From the NCBI GenBank assembly GCA_965203615.1, contig OZ241900.1, positions 992,001 through 1,056,000 of the forward strand: a DNA stretch of 64,000 nt. The letters are read 5' to 3'. Source of the DNA: VXNE01 sp965203615 (GTDB taxonomy: Bacteria; Pseudomonadota; Gammaproteobacteria; Pseudomonadales; Azotimanducaceae). The stretch's first letter is position 1; the number at the start of each line of letters is the position of its first letter. The position numbers were made by a program, and so were the translations under genes. Under the pieces are notes generated by a model. It was not told the DNA's origin. It did no database searches and saw only the letters and a list, made by a program, of their open reading frames with translations. Below, one piece after another: positions 15,779-24,215 of this stretch.

Positions 15779-16411
15779 TCAGTCGTACATTTCTATTTCG
15801 GTCTCCGTGAGACTGCCGCGAAAAGACGCACGGGAGAATATCTCGCGCATGTATTTGCGCATCGGGCGCGCCTGGCGTTCGGGAAGCTTGATCCCCATGT
15901 ACTTCAGGCGCCAGAGGATGGGCGCGACGCAGCAATCGACCAGGGTGAATTCGTCGCTCATGAAAAACGGTTTGTCCGCGAATATCGGGGCGACCGTGAT
16001 CAGGCTCTCCGACAACTCCTTGCGCGCCTTCGCCAACGTCGATTCACGACTTCTTCCGGACATGAGCAGGTCGACGCTCCGGGTCCAGTCCTTCTCGATG
16101 CGGTGAATGAGCGAACGGCTCTGCGCGCGCGCCACCGGATAGACCGGAAGTAGCGGCGGGTGGGGGAAACGCTCATCGAGGTATTCCATGATGACCGTGC
16201 TTTCGAACAGGACCAGTTCACGGTCCAGGAGTGTGGGCAGCGTGTTGTAGGGATTGATCTCGGCCAGGTCTTCGGGTTTCTTGCCCGGACTGACATCCAC
16301 GATATCCACGTTGACGCCCTTTTCCGCAACGACCATCCGAACGCGATGGCTGTAGTGATCCGATGCATCGGAAAACAACGTCATCGACGATCGCCTCGTG
16401 ACAATACTCAT
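15779..16411 (-). CDS. sspA: Stringent starvation protein A (GST-fold RNA polymerase-associated factor)
   Basis: SspA binds RNA polymerase and modulates stress and virulence transcription. The ATG at 16411 gives 210 residues: an N-terminal thioredoxin-like GST domain (TLFSDASDHYSHRVRMVVAE, INPYNTLPTLLDRELVLFES) and a helical C-domain with VDCCVAPILWRLKYMGIKLP. The catalytic Cys/Ser of true GSTs is not evident, as expected for SspA. It lies downstream of petC in the conserved rplM-rpsI-petABC-sspAB order. Confidence 0.95.
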   Translation of the reverse strand: MSIVTRRSSMTLFSDASDHYSHRVRMVVAEKGVNVDIVDVSPGKKPEDLAEINPYNTLPTLLDRELVLFESTVIMEYLDERFPHPPLLPVYPVARAQSRSLIHRIEKDWTRSVDLLMSGRSRESTLAKARKELSESLITVAPIFADKPFFMSDEFTLVDCCVAPILWRLKYMGIKLPERQARPMRKYMREIFSRASFRGSLTETEIEMYD

Positions 16412-16428
16412 GGGCACCTCGCGCAGAA

Positions 16429-17274
16429 TCAGTGGATGTCCTTCCAATACTCGCGATTGAGGAGGTACGCGAAGACGAAAAGGATGCCCAGGAACAGAAG
16501 GACGTACACGCCCAGGCGTTCGCGTTCGAGGCGCGTCGGCTCGCCGACGTAGTAGAGAAAGTTGACGATGTCGTATACAGCCTGCTCGAACTCGTCCTCG
16601 CCCAGAAGCCCTGTTCCCGCTTCCACCACCAGCGTGTCGCAGCGGACGCGGCGCATGATCTCACCCTCCCGCGTCAGTGAGTCCTCTGAACGCAACGCCA
16701 GGAACCCTTTCAGCACCGCGTTTTCGCCCTCCAGCAGATCCACGGGTTCGGGACCGCAAGCGCTCTCTGTCTGCGTACCCTGCAGTTCCATCAGGACGTT
16801 CGGCATCCCGACATTGGGAAAGACCTTGTTGTTTACGCCAAACGGCCGTTCTTCGTCGACATAAAACGTCAACAGGTAGTTGTAGAGCCAGTCCACGCCC
16901 CTGACCCGCGCCACCATGGTGAGATCCGGCGGCGCCGCGCCGAACCAGGCTTTGGACTCTTCCAGCGGCATTGACGTTGCCATCAACCCGCCGATCTTCT
17001 GTCCCGTGAAGATCAGGTTCTCCAGAAAAAGCTCTTCCGGCACGCCGAGGTCGACCGCCGTGCGTTCATAACGCTGGAACTTCAGGGAATGGCATCCCAG
17101 GCAATAGTTGACGTAGTACTTGGCGCCCCGCTGCAGCGACGGCGCGTCGCGCAGATCGGGTTCCATTGAAACCATCGGCCAGTCCGACTCGGCGGCGCTG
17201 GCCCCTACGCCCAACCAGAGGGAAAGGGCGAGCGCAATGCCTCTATTCATGCCTCTAGTCATGCCTCTAGTCAT
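16429..17274 (-). CDS. petC: Cytochrome c1 of the bc1 complex
   Basis: Cytochrome c1 passes electrons from the Rieske protein to soluble cytochrome c. It has 281 residues from the ATG at 17274. There is a signal peptide (IALALSLWLGVGASAA), a haem site CLGCH (about 58-62), a GMPNVLMELQGT segment that likely supplies the axial Met, and a C-terminal membrane anchor (LGVYVLLFLGILFVFAYLL). The N-terminus reads MTRGMTRGMNRG because a 12-nt unit containing the start codon is tandemly repeated, so 17274, 17262 and 17250 are all possible starts. The gap to petB is 86 bp. Confidence 0.95.
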   Translation of the reverse strand: MTRGMTRGMNRGIALALSLWLGVGASAAESDWPMVSMEPDLRDAPSLQRGAKYYVNYCLGCHSLKFQRYERTAVDLGVPEELFLENLIFTGQKIGGLMATSMPLEESKAWFGAAPPDLTMVARVRGVDWLYNYLLTFYVDEERPFGVNNKVFPNVGMPNVLMELQGTQTESACGPEPVDLLEGENAVLKGFLALRSEDSLTREGEIMRRVRCDTLVVEAGTGLLGEDEFEQAVYDIVNFLYYVGEPTRLERERLGVYVLLFLGILFVFAYLLNREYWKDIH

Positions 17275-17285
17275 GCCTCTACTGA
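17240..17285 (-). repeat. 12-bp tandem repeat triplicating the petC start codon
   Basis: The minus strand has ATGACTAGAGGC, ATGACTAGAGGC and ATGAATAGAGGC in a row, preceded by a partial AGTAGAGGC. Each unit holds an in-frame ATG followed by AGAGG, a Shine-Dalgarno-like core. Slippage here would add or remove four residues (MTRG) and one possible start codon. Confidence 0.9.
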
Positions 17286-17360
17286 TGTACTTCGCCGCGG
17301 CACGCGCCCCGCGCGGGAAACTCCCGGGGCGGTGGACGGACGCCTGGATCGGCCGGGCGA

Positions 17361-18620
17361 TCACGTCACCCGTTCCGGCACGGGTTTGGTGCGCTCGGCA
17401 CGCGTATACCACGGCATGAGAAGAAAGTACGCGAAGTAGAGCAGCGTGAACACCTGGGCCGCCGCCGTGGCCGTCTCCGAAGCCGGAATCGTTCCCAGGT
17501 AGCCCAAGACCAGGAAGCTGACCACGAACACGGCCAGCATCCATTTGGATGGGGCGCCCTTGTGCCGAATCGAGCGGACGCGGCTCCGGTCGAGCCACGG
17601 CAAGACCGCGGGGATCAGTATGGCGCCAGCCATCACGATCAGGCCCCAGAACTTGGCGGGGAGACCCAACAGCGGGTAGGTGGTCGCCCGCAGCATCGCG
17701 TAGAACGGCGTGTAGTACCAGACCGGTGCTATGTGTTCCGGCGTCTTCAGGGGGTCGGCCTGCTCGAAGTTCGGTTTCTCGATGAAGTACCCGAACATTT
17801 CCGGCGCATAGAAGACGACTACGCAAAACGCGAACAGGAACACGATGAGTGCCCGAAAGTCGTGCACCGAGTAGTAGGGGTGGAAAGGAATGCCGTCCAG
17901 CGGCACGCCCGACGCGTCCTTGTGCTTCTTGATCTCGATGCCGTCCGGGTTGTTGGAACCGACGTGGTGCAGCATCACCACGTGCAGGAAAACGAGACCC
18001 ACCAGCAAAAGGGGTAGCGCGACGACATGCAGCGAGAAGAAACGGTTCAGCGTGATTTCCGACATCAGGTAGTCGCCACGGACCCACTCCATCAGATCCG
18101 GACCGATCACCGGCACCGCGCCGACCAGCGAGACGATGACCTGCGCTCCCCAGAACGACATGTTGCCCCATGGCAGGAGGTAACCGAAGAACCCCTCCAT
18201 CATGAGGACGAGGTAAATCGCCATGCCGACCAGCCAGAGGAGTTCCCTGGGCGCCCGGTAGGAACCGTACGCCAGCCCCCGGAACATGTGCAGGTATATG
18301 ACCAGGAAGAACGCCGAGGCACCCGTCGAGTGGATGTAGCGCAGGAGATAGCCGTACTCCACGTCGCGCATGATGTACTCCACCGACGCGAAGGCACCGT
18401 CTCCGCTCGGGACATACATCATCGTCAGCCAGATTCCGCTGACGATCTGCACGACCAGGACAAAGAGGGCGAAGACGCCGAAGTAGTACCAGAAGTTCAG
18501 GTTCTTCGGCGCGTAGTACTTGGTCGCGTGGTACTCGACGGTCTCCGTGAGCGGCATCCGCTCGTCGAGCCAGGCCACGAAACGGACCCAGCGTCCGGCA
18601 GGCCGTGCAGACTCCGCCAT
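17361..18620 (-). CDS. petB: Cytochrome b of the bc1 complex
   Basis: Cytochrome b is the quinol-oxidising membrane core of complex III. The 419-residue polytopic protein has haem-ligand histidines at 97 and 111 (RYIHSTGASAFFLVIYLHMF) and at 198 and 213 (FFSLHVVALPLLLVGLVFLH). The Qo-site motif usually written PEWY reads PVWY (299-302) in APVWYYTPFYAMLR. Eight or so transmembrane helices can be seen. The start is one base after the petA stop. PVWY has been reported in other proteobacterial cytochromes b, so this is probably a lineage variant rather than a defect. Confidence 0.97.
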   Translation of the reverse strand: MAESARPAGRWVRFVAWLDERMPLTETVEYHATKYYAPKNLNFWYYFGVFALFVLVVQIVSGIWLTMMYVPSGDGAFASVEYIMRDVEYGYLLRYIHSTGASAFFLVIYLHMFRGLAYGSYRAPRELLWLVGMAIYLVLMMEGFFGYLLPWGNMSFWGAQVIVSLVGAVPVIGPDLMEWVRGDYLMSEITLNRFFSLHVVALPLLLVGLVFLHVVMLHHVGSNNPDGIEIKKHKDASGVPLDGIPFHPYYSVHDFRALIVFLFAFCVVVFYAPEMFGYFIEKPNFEQADPLKTPEHIAPVWYYTPFYAMLRATTYPLLGLPAKFWGLIVMAGAILIPAVLPWLDRSRVRSIRHKGAPSKWMLAVFVVSFLVLGYLGTIPASETATAAAQVFTLLYFAYFLLMPWYTRAERTKPVPERVT

Positions 18621-18621
18621 G

Positions 18622-19224
18622 CTAAGCGTGCTCCTCGTCCTCGCCGATGACGATCAGGTTGTCGGTCTCGAAGCGATACGGCGGAACCGGCAGATTGTCC
18701 GGCGCCGGCTTGTTCTTGAATACGCGCCCGGCCAGGTCGAATTCCGATCCGTGGCAGACGCAGAAAAAGATGTCATCTTCGCGGCGAAATTTCGGCGAGC
18801 AGCCGAGGTGCGTGCAAAGTCCGACGTACACGCCAATGTCCGGCCGCCGCGAACGCCACGCATTCTTTGCATACGCCGGCTGCATCTCCTCGTTCTTGGA
18901 GTCCGGATCGGCGAGTCCATCGCTTTGGGCGGTCAGACGTTCAACGGTCTCCGCCGTACGTCGCAGGACGAATACGGGCCGACCGCGCCATGCAGGTATC
19001 GGACCGAGCATTTCTCCCGGATTCAGCTTCGAGATGTCCACTTCGATGGGCGCGCCGAGGGCGCGGGCCTTCGCGCTGGGATTCCAGGACTTCACGAACG
19101 GTATCGCGGCGCCCGCCACGCCGATGCCACCGACAACCGCAGTCGAACCGACCAGCAATCGCCGACGCGTCTTGTCCACGTTGCCCTCGTCGGCGCGGGG
19201 GTCGTCGGTCTCTACATCACTCAA
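18622..19224 (-). CDS. petA: Ubiquinol-cytochrome c reductase Rieske iron-sulfur subunit
   Basis: The Rieske subunit carries the 2Fe-2S cluster that takes the first electron from quinol. It has 200 residues with a twin-arginine-type N-terminus (TRRRLLVGSTAVVGGIGVAG, 19-38) forming the membrane anchor. The cluster boxes are CTHLGC (137-142) and CVCHGS (155-160): ligands C137, H139, C155 and H158, with C142 and C157 as the disulfide pair. It is first in the petABC operon. Confidence 0.96.
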   Translation of the reverse strand: MSDVETDDPRADEGNVDKTRRRLLVGSTAVVGGIGVAGAAIPFVKSWNPSAKARALGAPIEVDISKLNPGEMLGPIPAWRGRPVFVLRRTAETVERLTAQSDGLADPDSKNEEMQPAYAKNAWRSRRPDIGVYVGLCTHLGCSPKFRREDDIFFCVCHGSEFDLAGRVFKNKPAPDNLPVPPYRFETDNLIVIGEDEEHA

Positions 19225-19268
19225 GAGGAAATCTCTCCCTCAACTCCATCGGCGCGTTCAATGGGCCC

Positions 19269-19295
19269 GCGCCTGCCACCCTTGATGGCGGGCGC
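19269..19295 (-). other. Strong hairpin between rpsI and petA
   Basis: GCGCCTGCCA (19269-19278) and TGGCGGGCGC (19286-19295) form a stem with nine of ten pairs around a 7-nt loop. It lies in the 169-bp gap downstream of rpsI. No T-run follows on the minus strand, so it could attenuate transcription, protect the rpsI mRNA end, or do neither. Nothing else is evident in 19225-19393. Confidence 0.45.
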
Positions 19296-19393
19296 CGCGC
19301 AAATGCGACCGCCCGAGCCACCTACGATACTTCCGTCCTGGCGCCACGAAATCCATCGGACTTGCCTGCCGGCCCAGCACGTCGAACAGTCTG

Positions 19394-19786
19394 CTAGCGC
19401 TTGGAGAATTGCGGACGCTTGCGCGCCTTGCGCAAACCCACCTTCTTCCGTTCCACCTCTCTCGCATCGCGCGTAATGAAACCCGCACGCCGCAGGTCCG
19501 CCCGCAGGGTCTCGTCGTGTTCGACCAATGCGCGCGCCACCCCGTGCCGTATCGCTCCAGCCTGACCGGATGCGCCGCCGCCCCTGACCGTCACGTTGAT
19601 ATCGAACCGGTCCACGACACCCGCCACCTCCAGCGGTTGCCGAATGATCATGCGGGCGGTTTCACGGCCAAAGTACTCGTCGATGGGCCGACCGTTGACG
19701 ATGATTCGCCCGTTGCCCGACCGCATGAATACCCGCGCCGTCGATGTCTTGCGCCGACCCGTACCGTAGCTGTATGGCTCTGCCAT
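19394..19786 (-). CDS. rpsI: 30S ribosomal protein S9
   Basis: S9 is a small-subunit protein whose C-terminal tail reaches the P-site tRNA. The 130-residue sequence shows YGTGRRKTSTARVFMRSGNG (7-26), the QPLEVAGVVDRFDINVTVRG region, GGGASGQAGAIRHGVARALV, and the canonical basic C-terminus KARKRPQFSKR with final Lys-Arg. It is cotranscribed with rplM, 50 bp upstream. Confidence 0.98.
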   Translation of the reverse strand: MAEPYSYGTGRRKTSTARVFMRSGNGRIIVNGRPIDEYFGRETARMIIRQPLEVAGVVDRFDINVTVRGGGASGQAGAIRHGVARALVEHDETLRADLRRAGFITRDAREVERKKVGLRKARKRPQFSKR

Positions 19787-19836
19787 TCGTCTGACTCCGC
19801 TTGTCTCCGCCTGTCTCCGACCGCCCCTGGCAACCC

Positions 19837-20271
19837 CTATCCGAGCAACTGCAGCGGCTTCGGCTGTTGCGCGGAATGGGGGTGATCGGATCCGGCGTAG
19901 ACCTTGAGTTTACGAAAAACCGACCGGCCGAGTGGGTTGCGAGGGAGCATGCCCCTGACGGCATTCTCGATCACCCGCTCAGGATGTTTGGCGATCATCT
20001 CTTCGAAACGCGCCGCCTTGATGCCGCCCGGGTATCCGCTGTGCCGGTAGTAGATCTTGTCGGTCTGCTTCTTGCCCGTGACACGAACCTTCTCCGCATT
20101 CACCACGACTATGTAATCGCCGGTATCGACGTGGGGCGTGTACGACGCCTTGTGCTTGCCCCGCAACCGCCGCGCGACCGCCGCCGCCAGTCGCCCGAGC
20201 GTCTGGTTATCGGCGTCCACGACATACCAGTCGTGCTCGACATCCTGCGGACGCGCGCTCAAGGTCTTCAT
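19837..20271 (-). CDS. rplM: 50S ribosomal protein L13
   Basis: L13 is an early-assembling large-subunit protein and a known partner gene of rpsI. It has 144 residues with WYVVDADNQTLGRLAAAVAR (15-34), RGKHKASYTPHVDTGDYIVV and YRHSGYPGGIK, ending in PHSAQQPKPLQL. It is the leading gene of the rplM-rpsI pair; in E. coli L13 autoregulates this operon. The 142-bp upstream gap to zapE (20272-20413) holds no gene; I see no confident promoter in it. Confidence 0.98.
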   Translation of the reverse strand: MKTLSARPQDVEHDWYVVDADNQTLGRLAAAVARRLRGKHKASYTPHVDTGDYIVVVNAEKVRVTGKKQTDKIYYRHSGYPGGIKAARFEEMIAKHPERVIENAVRGMLPRNPLGRSVFRKLKVYAGSDHPHSAQQPKPLQLLG

Positions 20272-20413
20272 GCGGAGGGCCTGGAATTCGGAGGCGCGAT
20301 TTTAACGGCGAGACCCGCCAATCGCAACCGAACCGCCGCCCGCCGTCGGTCCCGCCGGCCAATGCGCCGGGTCCGGAAAAACCACTCCGGGTTGCGGGAC
20401 CTCACGACGACAT

Positions 20414-21487
20414 TCAGGGCGTATGCGTACGGCCGAGATACTCCGACGAGCGCATCTCGCGCAAACGACTCCGGGTTCGCTCGAATTCCATTCGCAGGAG
20501 CTGCCCGCGATAGAGGCGGCCGATGTCGCACGCCGCCGACAGCACCAGGTTGACGCCGCGGTCGTAGAACTCATCCACTAGGGCGATGAATCGTCGCGCC
20601 AGGTCCTCGCTGTCGGCATCGAAACGCGGGACGTCGCTAACCAGCACGGTGTGGAACTCCCGCGACACCTCGATGTAGTCGTTGGCGCTCCTCGGTCCGT
20701 CGCAGATGTCCCTGAAATCAAACCAGGCCGCCCCATCGCCCGCGCCCCTGGTCGGAATACGGCGACCGTTGACCTCGATCGAGGTCCCCGTCCCACCGTG
20801 CGGGGCCAGGGCCGCGAACGATGCGCCAAGCCGCCGGTCGGTCTCCTCCGAAGCCGGATACAGGTAGGTGTCCTCCGAAGCGAGGACGCGCAGGCGATAG
20901 TCGATCCCATCAACGATGCGCAGAATCCTCATGTGCGACTCGATGCGTTCGATGGCGGGCAGGAAACGGCGCCGCTGCAGGCCGTTCTCGTAGAGCCGTG
21001 ACGGTTCGACGTTCGATGTCGCGATGACGGTGACGCCCTTGTCGAACAGGGCGCCCAGCAGTTCGCCAAGGATCATGGCATCGCCGATATCCGAAACCGA
21101 GAACTCGTCGAAACAGAGCACGCGGCCCTCGTCCGCGATGCGCTCCGCCACGTGAGCCAGGGGGTTGGGAACGCCCTGCAGTTCCGTCAATTCACCGTGC
21201 ACGCGGAGCATGAAACGGTGGAAGTGCATCCGGTGCTTCGCCTTGAACGGCAGGCATTCGAAAAACAGGTCCATGAGGTAGGTCTTGCCGCGGCCGACCC
21301 CGCCCCACAGGTAGAGGCCGGTGGCCCGAGGCGCCGGCTGACGCAAACGGAGCCAGGGCCACAACCGCCGCCGCCGCACGAGACGCCCATATATCGCATC
21401 CAGTTCCGCCACGGCTTCGTCCTGTCCGGGGTCTCGTTCAAAACCCCCGCAGGCGACGTTTCGATCGTGGGCTTCCCCTGGCGACAT
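20414..21487 (-). CDS. zapE: Cell division ATPase ZapE (AFG1-like)
   Basis: ZapE is a P-loop ATPase that associates with the Z-ring under some conditions; its mitochondrial relative is AFG1. The 357-residue protein shows Walker A GGVGRGKTYLMDLFFE (about 62-77), MHFHRFMLRVHGEL, Walker B RVLCFDEFSVSDIGDAMIL and ATSNVEPSRLYENGLQRRRF, all ZapE signatures. It sits beside rplM, as in E. coli. The start is 11 bp after the hisD stop. Confidence 0.94.
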   Translation of the reverse strand: MSPGEAHDRNVACGGFERDPGQDEAVAELDAIYGRLVRRRRLWPWLRLRQPAPRATGLYLWGGVGRGKTYLMDLFFECLPFKAKHRMHFHRFMLRVHGELTELQGVPNPLAHVAERIADEGRVLCFDEFSVSDIGDAMILGELLGALFDKGVTVIATSNVEPSRLYENGLQRRRFLPAIERIESHMRILRIVDGIDYRLRVLASEDTYLYPASEETDRRLGASFAALAPHGGTGTSIEVNGRRIPTRGAGDGAAWFDFRDICDGPRSANDYIEVSREFHTVLVSDVPRFDADSEDLARRFIALVDEFYDRGVNLVLSAACDIGRLYRGQLLRMEFERTRSRLREMRSSEYLGRTHTP

Positions 21488-21498
21488 GCCGCGCGTCG

Positions 21499-22815
21499 TC
21501 AGGAAGATCCGTCGTCGAGTCGCGCCAGCGCCGCCATGGCGTGGGCGGTAAGTCCCTCTGCTTCGGCTATGGCGGCCGCAGTGCGTGCCAGGTCCCGCAC
21601 GCCCCCCGGGACAATGCGGATAATCGAGCTGCGCTTGACGAAATCCAAGACGCCCAGGGGCGACGCGTAGCGCGCCGTACCGAAGGTGGGCAGCACGTGG
21701 CTCGGCCCCGCGCTGTAGTCGCCGAGGACTTCCGCCGAATACCCGCCGAGAAAAACTGCCCCCGCATTCACGACGCGAGGCAGCAGCGCCTCCGGGTCCG
21801 CCACCGCAAGCTGCAGATGTTCCGGCGCGACGCGGTTCGCGATGGTCACGGCTTCGTCGAGATCGCGGGTCTTGATCAACGCGCCCCGGGCGCCAAGCGA
21901 CGCCTCGATGATCTTGCGGCGCGCCATGTCCGGCAGAACCGCTTGCATCCGGTCCGCCACCGCCTCGAGGTAGTTCGCGTCCGGCGAGAGCAGCAGCGCC
22001 TGCGCGGCCGCATCGTGTTCGGACTGCGAAAACAGGTCGAGCGCGGTCCAGTGCGCCGGCACGCTGCCGTCGGCAACGATCAACACTTCGCTTGGACCGG
22101 CAATGCTGTCGATTCCCACGTGGCCGAAAACCTGGCGCTTGGCCGAAGCGACATGGGTGCCGCCAGGACCCACGATCTTGTCCGCTCTGCGTATCGTTTC
22201 GGTGCCGAACGCCAACGCGCCGATCGCCTGTGCCCCGCCAATGGCGAACACCTCATCCACGCCGGCCATATCCAACGCCGCCAGAACGTGCGCATTCCGT
22301 TCTCCGTTGGGTGTCGGCACCGTCACCACCACCTCGCGAACGCCCGCCACGCGCGCCGGAATCACGGTCATCAGCACCGTCGACGGATACGCGGCCTGGC
22401 CGCCGGGCACGTATACGCCAACGCGGTCGAGAGGCACGACACGCTGACCCAGCCTGTTGCCCAACCCGTCGTCGTATTCGAACGCGCCGCCCTGTTCAAG
22501 CTGCCGCTCGTGGTAGCGCCGGATTCGCGCGGCGGCGGCGGCGAGCGCTTCGCGGTCGGATTCGGGCAGGCGTTGTCGACATTCGGAGAGCGTTTCGGCG
22601 TCGATGCGCAGGGCAGCGACACTGGGCGCGGTGACCCCATCAAACCGGGCCGTGTATTCGACCACGGCGGCGTCGCCGCGCTCTCGAACCTCCCGGAGTA
22701 CCCCGGCAACGGCACGCTCGATCTCCTCCATTGCCGGGTCGTCCCAATGGATGAGCCTGTCGAGCGCGGCGTCGAAGTCGTCGGATGCCGTGTCCAGGCG
22801 GTTCACGCCGATCAT
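21499..22815 (-). CDS. hisD: Histidinol dehydrogenase
   Basis: HisD oxidises L-histidinol to L-histidine in two NAD-dependent steps using a zinc ion. It has 438 residues with the family signatures VYVPGGQAAYPSTVLMTVIP, GGAQAIGALAFGTE, KIVGPGGTHVASAKRQVFG and IAGPSEVLIVAD, plus FSQSEHDAAAQALLLS, where Gln and His contribute to metal binding and catalysis. It is placed between ibaG and zapE without hisG or murA, which normally lie between hisD and ibaG in gammaproteobacteria. Confidence 0.97.
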   Translation of the reverse strand: MIGVNRLDTASDDFDAALDRLIHWDDPAMEEIERAVAGVLREVRERGDAAVVEYTARFDGVTAPSVAALRIDAETLSECRQRLPESDREALAAAAARIRRYHERQLEQGGAFEYDDGLGNRLGQRVVPLDRVGVYVPGGQAAYPSTVLMTVIPARVAGVREVVVTVPTPNGERNAHVLAALDMAGVDEVFAIGGAQAIGALAFGTETIRRADKIVGPGGTHVASAKRQVFGHVGIDSIAGPSEVLIVADGSVPAHWTALDLFSQSEHDAAAQALLLSPDANYLEAVADRMQAVLPDMARRKIIEASLGARGALIKTRDLDEAVTIANRVAPEHLQLAVADPEALLPRVVNAGAVFLGGYSAEVLGDYSAGPSHVLPTFGTARYASPLGVLDFVKRSSIIRIVPGGVRDLARTAAAIAEAEGLTAHAMAALARLDDGSS

Positions 22816-22825
22816 TGCCGGGAGC

Positions 22826-23065
22826 CTATTGCTCGCCGGCGGCCAAGGCGCGAATGGTGACCGCGTGCACGGTCCCGTCGCGGATCAGGTCGCCAATGGC
22901 CTCGTATACAAGCTGCTGCCGCCTGACCCGGCTCAGGCCCTCGAAGGCGGGACTCTGAACGCGGACATCGAAACGGTTCCCCTCACCCGTGACTTCCACC
23001 TCGGCCTCGCCGAGGTGATCGCGGATACGGTCTGCAAGCGCTTCCTGATCGACGGGGGCGTCCAT
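22826..23065 (-). CDS. ibaG: BolA-family protein, IbaG-like
   Basis: BolA/IbaG proteins pair with monothiol glutaredoxins to handle Fe-S clusters and affect acid tolerance. The 79-residue protein has the class II KH-like fold with GEGNRFDVRVQSPAFEGLSR and RQQLVYEAIGDLIRDGTVHA, the latter containing the conserved His used as cluster ligand. It lies 10 bp before hisD. The usual neighbour murA is missing. Confidence 0.9.
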   Translation of the reverse strand: MDAPVDQEALADRIRDHLGEAEVEVTGEGNRFDVRVQSPAFEGLSRVRRQQLVYEAIGDLIRDGTVHAVTIRALAAGEQ

Positions 23066-23255
23066 GACGGCGCGAGGTTACCACGCCCGGCCAAGTCCAG
23101 CGTTCGTCCGCCATGGGGCGATGGGACCCTGCCCGACCGGCATGTCCGGAGCAAATCCCGTCCTCCCGGGCGGCCCACCGGCCATCTGATTGACGCGGCA
23201 CCCCCATGTTGCAATGCTTGCGGCACACGGAACAACCATTCCGCGAAATCCTTCT

Positions 23256-24215
23256 ATGTGGCTTCCCGTACTGGCTTTGATCGTTGGCTTCATCGCTCTG
23301 GTCTGGAGTGCGGACCGTTTCGTGGCGGGCGCGGCGGCGACAGCGAACAATCTCGGGGCGTCCAAAATCCTCATCGGCCTGACCGTCGTGTCCATCGGCA
23401 CCTCGGCGCCGGAAATCCTGGTGGCGCTCGCCGCAGCCATCGAAGGCACGTCCATTCTCGCCGTCGGCAACGCGATCGGGTCGAACATCGCAAACATCGG
23501 CCTGGTCCTCGGCGTTACGGCCATCGTCGCACCGCTGCCGTTCGCGGCGTCGGTGCTGAAAGTCGAACTGCCCTGGCTGATCGGCGCGACCCTGCTCGCC
23601 CTGCTGTGCCTCTACGACCTCCACCTCGGGGTGGTCGACGGCTTGCTGCTGCTAGCCGGATTGGCGCTGATCATCCATCGCCTGGTACGGGAGAGGCGGA
23701 AACCGGAGCAGTTGCCGGATTCCATCCAGGAGGAGCTGGAGGAACTGGAGGACATGCCGACCGCGCGCGCCCTGGTTTACCTCGTCGTCGGTCTTGGCGT
23801 GCTGCTTGCCTCGGCGCAGACGCTGGTGTGGGCTGCAACGGAAGTGGCAGAGTATCTTGGTGTCAGCGAACTGATCATCGGCCTCACCGTGATCGCGATC
23901 GGTACCAGCCTGCCGGAACTCGCCGCGACCCTCGCCGCCGCAATCAAGGGCCACCCTGACATCGCCATAGGCAACGTGGTCGGTTCGAACATCCTGAATA
24001 TCGTCGCCGTACTGGCGGTGCCGGCACTCGTGCATCCAGTGGCCTTCGAAACCCACGTGTTGTGGCGTGACTTCGGCACCATGGCGGCGTTGACCCTGCT
24101 GCTCGTGCTGTTCGCCTACGGCTTCGGCTCGCGGCCGATCATCACCCGCTTCGAGGGTTGCGTCATGGTCTTAAGTTGGATCGGCTACAACGCACTGCTA
24201 TATACCCAGGCATGA
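23256..24215 (+). CDS. yrbG: Calcium/sodium antiporter of the CaCA family (YrbG-like)
   Basis: This is a cation:proton or sodium exchanger of the inner membrane. The 319-residue protein from the ATG at 23256 has about ten transmembrane helices arranged as an inverted duplication. The two alpha repeats read SIGTSAPEILVALAAAIEG with GNAIGSNIANIGLVLG, and AIGTSLPELAATLAAAIKG with GNVVGSNILNIVAVLA. Their acidic residues coordinate the ion. It overlaps kdsC by 4 bp (ATGA), keeping the yrbG-kdsC-lptCAB order. The 190-bp divergent gap to ibaG shows no clear site. Confidence 0.95.
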   Translation: MWLPVLALIVGFIALVWSADRFVAGAAATANNLGASKILIGLTVVSIGTSAPEILVALAAAIEGTSILAVGNAIGSNIANIGLVLGVTAIVAPLPFAASVLKVELPWLIGATLLALLCLYDLHLGVVDGLLLLAGLALIIHRLVRERRKPEQLPDSIQEELEELEDMPTARALVYLVVGLGVLLASAQTLVWAATEVAEYLGVSELIIGLTVIAIGTSLPELAATLAAAIKGHPDIAIGNVVGSNILNIVAVLAVPALVHPVAFETHVLWRDFGTMAALTLLLVLFAYGFGSRPIITRFEGCVMVLSWIGYNALLYTQA

